From assembly GCA_900073065.1 (NCBI GenBank), contig FJOG01000009.1:561647-625646 (forward strand): DNA of 64,000 nt, given 5' to 3'. Of this stretch, positions 12,121 through 22,518 are shown piece by piece. This DNA is from Phialocephala subalpina. Taxonomy: Eukaryota > Ascomycota > Leotiomycetes > Helotiales > Mollisiaceae. The notes beneath the pieces are model-generated. The model searched no databases, had not been told where the DNA came from, and saw nothing but the letters and a program-made list of their open reading frames with translations. The stretch's first letter is position 1. Each line of letters begins with the position of its first letter. The position numbers and the translations under genes were made by a program.

Positions 12121-12684
12121 GAGCACGATCAAAAATAAAATGAAACGATAGGCGGATAATAGATATTTGGGCGGATGGCAAGACTTCTTTGTACACTTGG
12201 ATTCCACTGGGCGGGCATGGATGGAGTTCCTGATCCTGGCGAAAATTCCGATTTACGCGCTGCTGTAAATTATCTCGTGGGACCTGATATCTCCTCTCTC
12301 TTCGAGCTGTGTCTTCTTACTACCATAAGCGATGTAAAATAGAGGCGTAGAGTGGTAGGAAGCAATGAATGCTTGTACAAAGTGTCTGTTCAAATTGCTC
12401 GTGTCTACGAGAAGGATGCTCGGGGATTGGGCTTTTGGGAAAAGTGCCAACTTACGGATGAAAGTTGACGTTGCGGCAAGTGCCACTTTGATTCTATCGC
12501 GGGGCCTTGAACCGCTCTCCTTTTGTGACCTCCCATCTTTAATCTTAGTTACTGGGTACGACATTTCTTCCTCGTGAATGTTGTTGGACAATCCCTTTTT
12601 TTAATAAAAAAAAATCCGATTATCCCGCGCGTCTGTGTAACTCCACTCGATATCATTCGTTGCTGCTTCACCATGAGCACCGTA
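12121..12684. other. intergenic, no gene seen
   Basis: EF-Tu 3' flank and an A/T homopolymer run near 12597-12615. No supported coding region. Confidence 0.5.
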
Positions 12685-14226
12685 TCAGTTTATATGTCTC
12701 ATGCAAATTTGCCCTCCTGACCCCCATTCTCCATCAACTCGAGCATCAATTTCTGCTGTTTCTTTTGCCCCTATCCGAGCCATTGCACGGGCGTCATATT
12801 CCTGCCAATGTTCAGTGTTGGTCCTTATTACCGTTATAAACAAAAACTTCGGCATGTATCCTGAGTCGGAGTTTTCAAGCTTCGGTGTACCATCCTCATA
12901 CCAGTGCCAAGCTTTTTCATCCTGAGGATAACTTTCCTTCCATTCTGAAAGTATCCAATAATGTTCTAGCCAGTATGGACTGACGTAGCCTTTGTCATAC
13001 TCGCAGAATTCCCTCATATTGAAACGGTCAAGCAGTGTTGGTACTTCATCCTTATTTCCGTATCGTTGGAGATTGATTGAGCAAAGTGTGCGCCTTTCTT
13101 GCGCTGCTCTGGACGATGGGTTAAAGGCTAGGAAGTAGAGGTGCCGCCATTTGATGGTATTGACTTCGTATCTTGTAGGAAGGCGCTTCATGATTTTCTC
13201 CTATTCTTCCAAGTATGACCATCGTCCATCAATATACCATCTGCTGAAGCGTTTCAGTCGTGCCATATTCGCTGTCTGTCCTGGAAATGTATACAGGCAG
13301 GTCTCAAAATCAAAATACATTGCATCTAAGATTATCTGCATGCCACTGCGTTCCTCATCGGTCGATATGCTTTTCATCCGACGGCGGAGATAGCTCCGAT
13401 ATGAATTATTTTCAGAGCCGTCGAGAAGCTTCACGATTGCTTTTCCGCAGTTATGGAATGCACCAAATGCCATCATGATATATCCGTAGTCTTTCGTGAC
13501 GTCATCATAGCTCTCATTCGCGTGAAGTTTTGCTTGCACGAAGGTTGCTTTAGGCTTTTCCACCCTTGGACCAGCTTGCTTTGGCGGTTTCTATAAGACT
13601 GACTTTGACCCACGGCAGAAGCTTGAACCGAGACAAGAATTTGACCAATTGCCTGACGTGCGACCAGATACCGTAAATCTGTCCCGGGTCGTCATTGTCT
13701 TTGACGGGTTCGATACGGACCGCGATTCTTGAGAGTCGATCGTATGGCAGATCTCGGAACATTCGAAGTCATCTTGGAGGTCGTATGAGAGCCACAAGAA
13801 CCCCGCCTGTTTGTCATCTCGATACGGCTTCTGTCTATCAAGAAAATCATCGCCTCCTTGTGATATATCTCTTTGGAGACTTCGCCGTATAGTTGACGAC
13901 TCGTTCTAAGTTTCATGATATCAGCATTCAACTCAAGAATCCAGGTGCGTTCCTCATCATCCCAAGGCTTGGACTCATCCTCGGACCATCCTCTACGCCC
14001 ATCCGAGTATATCCTTCCCGACCCATTCCTCCCGTATGGCCGCTTTAGCTGCTTCGTCGACATCCGAGTTCGGATCTACGCAGAAAGGAAATCCACATTG
14101 CTCAAGTTCTGCTGTTTCTTCTTCTTTTGGAGACCAAACTCCAGTTTGAAATGCTTCCATATCTGAATCCGAACCCCAGGAGGGAGTTTAGTAAAGGCAC
14201 CAAGATTAGAGGCATTCTGCGACATC
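12685..14226 (-). pseudogene. decayed fungal 2EXR-like hypothetical gene
   Basis: Coding-like segments on the minus strand follow one another in different frames. From ATG 14226 the frame reads MSQNASNLGAFTKLPPGVRI, a start typical of fungal 2EXR/F-box-like hypothetical proteins (FTKLPPxxRxxIW). It then stops, and further segments (ERTWILELNADIMKLRTSRQ, then RLSRIAVRIEPVKDNDDPGQ, then MMAFGAFHNCGKAIVKLLDG) need at least three frame changes. A TAG at 13201-13203 interrupts an otherwise continuous frame between RWSYLEE and EKIMKRLPTRYEV; the frame then runs to 12685. No introns with good splice sites reconcile the pieces. Function unknown. Confidence 0.65.
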
Positions 14227-16359
14227 TTGAACGAGATGTGAGATTCTCATGCTTTACTTGGCTTTGAAATTGCCCTGATAAGTCAAGATTAATTCTGCTG
14301 GTTTAGCAGGCTGGCGTGAATTGTTGCCTGATTGTTAGTGCGCGACGAAGATTTTGCGGATTTGAAGATAAAGCAAGTCAAAATTTGGAATTCCCATATA
14401 TGAGAGGCAGTGACTCAGTCGGAGTTACGGCTCGGCTTAGTCTCCAATTGACATTAGCTTCCCAGCGGTTCGAAGATTTGGTACAGGTTCCTAGTTTCTG
14501 TGCATTTGGGCTGTCCCATCAGCTGTTCTATCAGCGCATTCCAAGCTGGCTTTTGCATTCAGATCATCTATTAGTGTTAAGATCAGGCGTTGTCGAAAAG
14601 CCACTCCTTAGAAAGGGACTCAAATCCGACCTCTGGAGCAGTTCGTACCTCCTGTTAATGAAGAAGTCGAGAATATGAGCACCAAAGCTATGAGGAAGAG
14701 GGAAATGAATAAAATCAGTGAGGAGGAGTTGAGAGATGAGTGCCGACATTCATTACTTGTGAGCACTGTGATCGGGAATTGGTGTTTGAGGACTTTTGAC
14801 GAGACTGCCACAAGTGCACGAAGACGGAGAAATCGTTTTTAGCAAGCTAGAACCTCGCCTTCAGGTATTTGCCATCAATCGGCCGCACTGCCTCTGAGTC
14901 ACTGCTAATTTTGCCATATATTGAACTCATCGCGTCTGGTGACCTAAATACTCGGCCATTTTTTCAAATATTTCACCTTGCGTGGCAGAAGGTTGACCAA
15001 TGGATGCGCGACGTCCAATCTACTGTTTTGTCTCCAGACGAACGCGCGCTCATCTATAAATTCGGCTCCCCTCTCCTAGAGAAATGAGCATGCAGAGTCG
15101 TCTGCTTTGAAGACTTTTGTGTCAGCTTTTGATAGCTGTGGCCGTGTCGACACAGCCAGCGTTCATGCTCTCCCAGGTGTGGAAACAGATATCCCGGGGG
15201 GTGGGGTTTCGTTTGTCTATTTCGAGGGCAAATCGTGCGCCCTTGGTCGTCAAAGGCTATCCGCGGGCCACGAGAGCGATGCCCAAAAGACTTTTCTAGC
15301 ACAATGGGCCCAAGGCTTGATCTGCAAACATAGCGACAAAGGCCTGTTCTCTCGCGTGAGCATCGAGTTGCAATCCCGAAATCCCAGAACTAGAGCCCAA
15401 CAACACTTTATGGACGATGCGATCAACCACCGGCTGTGCGCGACTTTCCTGTTGACGAGAGATACGCCTTTGAGCCAACCCTTCATCATTGCAGCGCTCT
15501 GTCAGGGAGCGGCAATGTTCAGTTTTGCCTTCTTAGTGGCGGACGAGGATGGGATACCTGAAGCTGAAGCCAACATTGCGAAAGTGAGAGGTAAGGTTCC
15601 ATTCGGCGCTAAAGTTAAACGAAAACGCGCTATTACGTAAAGACTCTCTTGACTTCAAACCGAAGTCATCTTCTCAACCACCTTGAACCCATGGGGTATT
15701 GCTCGTAACCATCCGTCACTGGATATATCCCTCTCATAATCCCTTTGGTCTCGTGCTACCGTCGAGAACTGGCGATATACCTCTCCCTCTAACGCCTGAG
15801 AACTCAGAGCATCGAAATTGTCATAGAGGGACCGTACTCTCTTGTATACATTCCACTGCGGGATTTGAGAATCTGAACCTCTTCCTCGCCTACAACTTGC
15901 GGTACCCCGGCTCCCTAGTCCTTTCAAACCCAGACCCATCACATTTCCCCATAAACCAAGATCAGATTTACACCTCTCAAAAATGCGGGAACATTCTCTG
16001 ACAAGCATACTCCGGCGGCACATCGTCTCTCTCAAGCAACCTGAGGTGAACTTTACCCGCCGACCACACCACCCGGCCATTTGCGATCATTCAACCTTGG
16101 GTCCTTTATCTCAGCAGCCCCTTTCATCCACCCACCTCATTCAAGTCGCCCATTCTTGAAGGTTCACTCAAGCAGCCCACTTCTCTCAACCAACTCATCA
16201 ACTTCTCATCTCCTCTCTCAACCTCCAAACATAACCGCCGAAGGCGAACTCTTTATCCACTGAGTCACCTACCTTCAAAGTCACACAATTGGCATCCGCT
16301 TCAGCTTCTGTTTGATCGTCGCCTTGGATCACAAACAAATCTGAATACACTACCGACAT
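14227..16359. other. gene-poor decayed region
   Basis: About 2.1 kb without a convincing gene. The longest frame is 15107-15640 (+, 177 codons, starting MKTFVSAFDSCGRVD), which shows no recognisable domain, signal peptide or splice context. A 141-codon frame at 15655-16080 (-) is equally unsupported. Flanking pseudogenes suggest this is decayed DNA. Confidence 0.45.
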
Positions 16360-17414
16360 CATGCCCTCATCTGGAAGCGATGAGGGGGTGAGGCCTACGA
16401 GGATGTCCCACTCAAGTACCCAAGCCACCAACGTCGTCAGAAGACCTAACGGCCTGCACCATTGAACGCCTTCAAAACACTCTTAAATTTGCCGACAATT
16501 CAATCCGGAACACCGAGAGGAAGCTCGGTCAAATCGGGCAGCAGGCTATGCAGCTTTATAAAGACTCTCTGAAAAACACACCGGATGCCATGAGTAGCGA
16601 GGGGGGCATTGACCACAAATCGGAGGCAGTATCGAAGTGGAAGGCAATCATCTGGATGAAAGACAAATCGCTACAACTCAACATTTCCATGCTAATAACC
16701 CACACATCAGACGCTCAAGAACTTCAAGACAAACTCCTGACACTTGTTAAAACAAAGATATATGTAAGGTATGGAGACTCAATACGCTCAAAGAACAGGC
16801 CAGGAGAGGAAAGGTCTTAGGGTAGGAGCGCCTGGATATTGACAGATACTGTAAGTCACTCCATTTTTCTCCATGGACATTGATTGGATCACTGCTTAAT
16901 ATTTGACACCATAGGGGTCAATCTCGCAAAAAGAAAATTGCAAATTGAGTGTCTGGCTTATGAGATATTTTGAAATTGCGAGGATATCGATCGTGTCACG
17001 ATACCGATATCGCACGTCGTCAGCGAAACATCCTATCGTTTGGGGCCCAACCCTGACGATATGATAGAGATAGTGCTACAGTATAGCAAGCGGACTCACA
17101 TTGTGCACGCAGATCTTGAAGAAATGATTCGGAAGGGCGACTGGGAAGACTTGGCGATCACTTTGCAGAATGTCCTGCAGAACTTACCCAAAGTTCTCTC
17201 GCCGAGCGAACAAGATTCCCTTCACCTTTACACCTCGGCGCTCAAGACGATCAGGAGTATGTGGTTCCACAGCAATCAAAACTACATGGTCAACCCACAG
17301 TTGTGGAAAGCCATGAAGGCTCTTATCGACAGATGTTGCAAACTCAGAGCGACGCAGAAAGGAATCGAAGATCTCGAAGGGGAAGCCAAGAGAAGATGTC
17401 AATTCGCTGATTAG
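16360..17414 (+). pseudogene. fragmented unknown helical protein ORF
   Basis: Two helical coding-like pieces lie on the plus strand. ATG 16360 reads MPSSGSDEGVRPTRMSH and then appears to shift frame near 16430 into SEDLTACTIERLQNTLKFAD, which continues in frame to 16820. A second open piece at 17040-17414 reads HADLEEMIRKGDWEDLAITL and ends in KGIEDLEGEAKRRCQFAD. Both are Lys/Glu/Leu rich and could be one gene broken by a frameshift and non-coding sequence between. I recognise no family. Confidence 0.3.
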
Positions 17415-17779
17415 ATGAAAGAGCAATACGAGCAGAATGCAATAGAATCGAACAACGTCAAAGAAATACCAGAGATGCTTGGCTAGACGTCACATCATCC
17501 TAGCTCAACCAGGCACATGACCTTGTCGGATCTGGAGTCGGACAATGCGAAGCAGCAAAAGACACAAGAATAATGGAACAAGAATGATGCCATGACCGAG
17601 GAATAAAAGGAAACTTCGAAGTGTACTAAGACGGGTACAAGAGAATTGGTCTTCCTGGTGATTTGGTCGAGGATAAACATGCATAGGCGCAAGACAGTCT
17701 GGGATGGCGGCTACACCATTCTCTGGCCAGCACCCTTCTGTCAGCCAAAGTGGTGTTTCTGGGCTATGGGCGGGTTAAG

Positions 17780-18089
17780 AAGCTTTTGTAGAGGAAAAAC
17801 TGAGCGGAAGTAGTCTTTCCTCTCATAGAACGTGTCCATCAGCTACTGCAAGGCCGCGGTACGATTGATCATGAAGAAGACCTCATTGTTGTCGGTGACC
17901 TTGATGTTGAGATTCTCAATCTGACCAGCACCTTCGGACTTCTTCAAGGCAGGTTGTACGATCGATATTGAAGAAGACCACGTTGTTGTCGTCCGTGACT
18001 TTGAAGTTGAGATGCTCACTTTGGTTAGCATCCTCACGCTCCTCGGTGCATCTGGTTTTCCAGCGTCGTTTGATCGGACGTGATGGCAT
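17780..18089 (-). pseudogene. SUMO (Smt3)-like pseudogene with internal 100-bp duplication
   Basis: Minus-strand translation from ATG 18089 reads MPSRPIKRRWK... then SEHLNFKVTDDNNVVFFN, matching the first beta hairpin of SUMO (EHLNIKVTDNN-EVFFKIKRT). Exactly 100 bp further on the same block recurs in another frame as ENLNIKVTDNNEVFFMINRT, followed by AALQ, an in-frame TAG (17843-17845) and LMDTFYERKD, which corresponds to SUMO KLMDAFCERQGK. The ubiquitin-like core after that is scrambled and there is no C-terminal GG. The duplication offset (100, not a multiple of 3) plus the stop make this non-functional. The parental SUMO gene is not in the window. Confidence 0.75.
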
Positions 18090-18861
18090 GGGGGAAAAAA
18101 CTTATTCTAGGATCGAGGTCTTGTTCACAGTCGCTTAAAAACTACATATCGTCAGTTGTGAAAACATGACAAGCTGGGTTGACTTATCTTGCACAAAATG
18201 ATAGAAATCGAACTGATCCGAATCCTTCCGCGCCCCTTCCCTGCAGTTACTGCTTTCTGGGTTCTTTCCCAAGCCAGACGCTACCCGCGTGCTTCAACAG
18301 CCATTCCTTCTCACTTGCTCTTTCTATCATCTCTCATGAGACTGCGAATTCGCTCACAATCATTCCCTATCATGTTAGCGCACTTTGCTAGCTACCCTCA
18401 CTTCCCGTGTCGATGTCAACGTCATCACCATCTCCTTTACACCAGCTGCTGTTAAAATCTTCGTTTTCTAAAGTACAAGTGCAGCCTCCCAATTTTGCAG
18501 TCCATTTTGCCCCGAGCACAGCACGAACAGACCTCAAACCTTTCTGAGAACCTATCGCAATCATAAAGTATCCCTAAGAAGATCAAATACGCCGTCATCA
18601 CCCACATTTCTCAAACAAATGAAATCAACAAACAGGTGAGGTGTCCATAGCATGCTTCTTCCTCGAGCCTGTGCTGGCTCGAAGAATTTGCGTGCCTCAT
18701 GATACTCGTCCGTCGTTCAGACGAAACAGAACTGTGAGGATTCTCTGCCAGTCCTCATAACCCCCAAAAGCAACGCAAAATATTCACAACGCACACAAAC
18801 AAGAGCACCATCCACCACCACAGATTTGCACCGAAGCACCAAAAGCATCGCAAAGTTAGAA
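18090..18861. other. intergenic, no gene seen
   Basis: The region lies between the SUMO relic and the deaminase-like gene 3' end. Two overlapping short frames at 18179-18455 show no domain or splice support. Confidence 0.45.
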
Positions 18862-20667
18862 TCAATAGCCGTTCCATCGGGCTTTCTTGGCAGCTGATGG
18901 TGATTCTTGAACATCATTGGCTCGTCGCTTCTTTTCGCGAAGCTCCTTAGCTCGCTTTCTGGCTTCGACACTGAAAGGCTCGCTGCCAGGTGTGTGAAGC
19001 CCAGTCATAGAAGAGCGATTCTTGGGAGTATTTGGATAAGAACTGTATGTCTTGGTTCTGGATCGCGGAACCGGAGGCTCATACTCAGACTCATCGGAGT
19101 CATCCGGCAGCACGATAGTGTTGGGATTCTCGTATGTGAAACTTTGAATTTTTCTCTTCTGGATCGTCTTCGAGGTTGTAATGACTCGTGAGTAGGTCGG
19201 GGTGACTTGGCTGGACATTATTCCCTCGTTGCTAGCTTGAACAAGTGCTTGGGCGTTAGAGTGCTTTTCAGATTGAGGAGTCGGCTGCTGTGTTTCGTGG
19301 GTTCGTGGCTTCTGGGCTTGTGGCTTCTGCTGCTTTGAAGATTGAGGTACTTCAATGGCAATCTTACTCTTGCCCTTTTTTGAAGCATCTCGATTCTCCA
19401 AGAAGAACTCCAATTCTTGCATGAAGTTCTCCTTGTCCTCTTCTCCAGCAAATCTTGGAAGCTTATCATATCCAATAGCATCCTTTGCGGGGAATACCTC
19501 GGCGAGATTATTCATGATGATGTAGGTAAATTTGATGCCCGTGAGATCCTCGATATCCTTTTGAAATTTCTCGCACTGCTTGCAAGGAGGTTTAGACAGA
19601 AAAACCTCAGCCTCAAATTTCTGATCCATCAGTCTCAAGCGCCACATGCTCTTGAGTGTCTTTCTGATATCTCCGTTGGTGCCAATGTATTTTCCAACCA
19701 AGTGAGATGCGTAGAAAAGGAATAATGTTGGCTCTACATGGGATGCATAGCCGTCGCCATCATCCCGGCCATGTTGCCTATCCCATGGTCCAACCCTGAA
19801 GTCGTGATCAAGGACCTCTGCCCAGTGCTTTACCTCATTCAGCCAGAAATCAGTGTCCAGCATTCTTGGATGGTCTTCAAGTTGCTGGAAATATCCGGAC
19901 AAAGCACACTGGAGTGGCATAGTAGTACCCTTCGTACGCACAAAACCAACGACCTTTCGTCTGCTGTACGCGGTGTGGTTGGGCCTAAAAGCTTCCACAA
20001 CACCAAGAAGATAGAGCATCTTCGGGCCTGAAGATGAGCGATACACCATGTACTTATCGTAATGTTCGATAGTACTTGGCACGCGCTGAGTGAAGGTGTC
20101 GCTCTGCTTGCCAAGATTTTGAAGTGATGTCTTCAAGTTTTGGCAGTTTTGGTGAAGGTGTTTGATGTCTTCAGCACCTAGCCCCTCGTGGCTCAGGAAG
20201 TTCTTGACATCCTCGGGATCTCCAATTGCAGCCAATGTAGCAGCCAGATTCTCGACCATTCCCGTCAATTTAGTTGGCGATGGATTATTGTTGTTGTACC
20301 CACTGCGTAATTCGTGAGCATTTGCGGAACCATGTTGACGACCGGATGTTTCATCTTCAACTCTGGCCTTCTTGGGCTTCGTCTTGGGCTTCGTCTTGGG
20401 CTTCGCCTTCGCGCCAACCTTGGCTTTCTTCTGCTCGCTCTGTGTCTGCTCGGGAGCCGGCATCTCATCGTCTGTTTCTTCATTCCTCTTTCTCAGCATC
20501 GCTTCAGCCTGGGCCCGCAGGAGCTCTGCCTTGTGGGCCTTGGAGTGTCTTCCCATTATGTGAAGGTAGACAGGCGTTGAATTATTGGATCTCTTGATTT
20601 GTAAGACGCTTGCTAGTGGTTGCAGGGGAAAGACTGACCTGAACTCCTTGGTCGCGAAAGTGGTCAA
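18862..20667 (-). CDS. putative zinc-dependent deaminase-fold protein, nuclear-type basic tails
   Basis: Open frame of 601 codons with no intron. From the first Met, residues 38-110 are basic and Lys/Pro rich (MGRHSKAHKAELLRAQAEAM, KPKTKPKTKPKK), then a globular middle, then a Gln/Ser-rich tail ending KRRANDVQESPSAAKKARW. In the middle, H310-V-E312 (ASHVEPTLFLFYASH) is followed about 50 residues later by P361-C362-K-Q-C365, the HxE...PCxxC arrangement of cytidine-deaminase-superfamily zinc enzymes. This suggests a nucleotide or nucleic-acid deaminase fold; substrate unknown. Met38 (ATG 20556) is a good alternative start. Spliced reading upstream (donor AG|gtcagt near 20639, earlier exons toward the gap) could instead add an N-terminus. 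Confidence 0.7.
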   Translation of the reverse strand: MTTFATKEFRSVFPLQPLASVLQIKRSNNSTPVYLHIMGRHSKAHKAELLRAQAEAMLRKRNEETDDEMPAPEQTQSEQKKAKVGAKAKPKTKPKTKPKKARVEDETSGRQHGSANAHELRSGYNNNNPSPTKLTGMVENLAATLAAIGDPEDVKNFLSHEGLGAEDIKHLHQNCQNLKTSLQNLGKQSDTFTQRVPSTIEHYDKYMVYRSSSGPKMLYLLGVVEAFRPNHTAYSRRKVVGFVRTKGTTMPLQCALSGYFQQLEDHPRMLDTDFWLNEVKHWAEVLDHDFRVGPWDRQHGRDDGDGYASHVEPTLFLFYASHLVGKYIGTNGDIRKTLKSMWRLRLMDQKFEAEVFLSKPPCKQCEKFQKDIEDLTGIKFTYIIMNNLAEVFPAKDAIGYDKLPRFAGEEDKENFMQELEFFLENRDASKKGKSKIAIEVPQSSKQQKPQAQKPRTHETQQPTPQSEKHSNAQALVQASNEGIMSSQVTPTYSRVITTSKTIQKRKIQSFTYENPNTIVLPDDSDESEYEPPVPRSRTKTYSSYPNTPKNRSSMTGLHTPGSEPFSVEARKRAKELREKKRRANDVQESPSAAKKARWNGY

Positions 20668-21083
20668 GAAGTTGATTGTGATCTGTGAAGCAGGCCAGAA
20701 TCCTGTGAGATGTTAGAAACCGTCGAATGTGCGCGTGACTTAAGCTTCGTGCTTACCAGCAGGTAGGATGCCGAAGAGCTTTGCAGGTACCAGTCTTCTC
20801 AACTGCGATAGCGTTGATACGCGCTCGGGTTTGGGAGCGAGAAAATTTCTCTGTCTACAAGAAAGAAACGAGGATATTGAGGTGAAGCTTGACGTCTTTT
20901 GACCAACCACTGCAATAGAGTTCGCGAACTGAATGGATGGAGTCGTGGGTGCGATTTGTGAAAAGAAAGAACTGCGAAGGAAGGCTGGCAGGCTGTGAAA
21001 TGTGGGAATGGTGGGAGGTTGCTTGAAGGTTGTGAGGTGTGGGAAGGAGTGGATTTCGTCTAAGAGAAGGGAGGAAGGTAGTG
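20668..21083 (-). other. possible 5' exons of the deaminase-like gene
   Basis: Reverse-strand sequence has splice-like signals: a 3' site ttgtag before an exon encoding QRNFLAPKPERVSTLSQLRR, a donor after FGILPAG, and an acceptor before FWPASQITINFLTTFATKEF. These could join in frame to the downstream gene. The 5' end would lie near or inside the gap, so this is unresolved. Confidence 0.35.
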
Positions 21084-21667
21084 NNNNNNNNNNNNNNNNN
21101 NNNNNNNNNNNNNNNNNNNNNNNNNNNNNNNNNNNNNNNNNNNNNNNNNNNNNNNNNNNNNNNNNNNNNNNNNNNNNNNNNNNNNNNNNNNNNNNNNNNN
21201 NNNNNNNNNNNNNNNNNNNNNNNNNNNNNNNNNNNNNNNNNNNNNNNNNNNNNNNNNNNNNNNNNNNNNNNNNNNNNNNNNNNNNNNNNNNNNNNNNNNN
21301 NNNNNNNNNNNNNNNNNNNNNNNNNNNNNNNNNNNNNNNNNNNNNNNNNNNNNNNNNNNNNNNNNNNNNNNNNNNNNNNNNNNNNNNNNNNNNNNNNNNN
21401 NNNNNNNNNNNNNNNNNNNNNNNNNNNNNNNNNNNNNNNNNNNNNNNNNNNNNNNNNNNNNNNNNNNNNNNNNNNNNNNNNNNNNNNNNNNNNNNNNNNN
21501 NNNNNNNNNNNNNNNNNNNNNNNNNNNNNNNNNNNNNNNNNNNNNNNNNNNNNNNNNNNNNNNNNNNNNNNNNNNNNNNNNNNNNNNNNNNNNNNNNNNN
21601 NNNNNNNNNNNNNNNNNNNNNNNNNNNNNNNNNNNNNNNNNNNNNNNNNNNNNNNNNNNNNNNNNNN
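21084..21667. other. assembly gap (584 N)
   Basis: A run of N; sequence unknown. Open frames computed through it are artefacts. Confidence 1.
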
Positions 21668-22518
21668 AAGAACGAGTTGTGAAGATGATGGGATCGAAAG
21701 ACAATAGATCGGAGGAGGTAGTGAATGGAAATGAAGGTGAGGTGGAGGATCTTCCTGAGGTGACGTCTGGATTTGGGACTCGTGAAGATCGGATAGGTCA
21801 TATTATGCGGCCTGCCGCAGTTTTCGAAAAACAAAAGAAGAGGGGCGGTGAGTTGCGGGGTCCCCAATGAGATCAATCGAGGAGATAGGCATCAATCGGA
21901 CTGCCAGGATTCAATTCATGGCTGCGCTGTACTGAGAAGTTGCCTCGAGTTCCTCATACCTCATGCTAGGTTATCATGGATCCGAGGAACATGATATTGC
22001 TTCTGGTCAGAACATTGACTTTGGTGATGATGAATGTTAGAATGGCCTTCGAGACTGGGAAGCGGAAGCTGCTCACCATGATGCTCTCACCGAAACCTCA
22101 TTGCGTTGGTTCTCGGGAGGCAAAAGTCAGAGGTAAATGACTGTTGCTCTAATCACAGCGGTGAAGGCTATCGATGAGCATCTTATCAAACTTTAGGATT
22201 CTCGAATGAGACCTGCATTCGTGCACGGAAAGCTTTGAATTAGTAGAGCGGGAGGTTTTGATAAGGATTTGGCAATTTGGATGTGAATGACAGTCTTCTC
22301 TTGTTGGGTATGCCGTCTCACCGGTGACCTTGGACTTGTTATGGAATAGCCGCGAATTGAAGAATGAAACACAGCATTGCAATTCACGACATGGAAGAAA
22401 CATCTCGATCGCAAGAGGAAGGAAAGCAGTGAGGTGCCATGATTTTATTCTTGTGCACGAAGCCCGATGCTGTATGCCATGAACGCCAAATCAGTCTCCC
22501 CAGAACGATGTGACTGAT
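21668..22518. other. intergenic, no gene seen
   Basis: Between the gap and the eS19 stop codon. No supported coding region. Confidence 0.45.

Noticed and set aside
15107..15640. 177-codon frame in the decayed region
   Set aside because: No recognisable domain, start context or splice pattern; recorded only in the region note.
20740..21876. Long frames of unknown residues (up to 378 codons) across 21.0-21.7 kb
   Set aside because: They run through the N gap and are computational artefacts.
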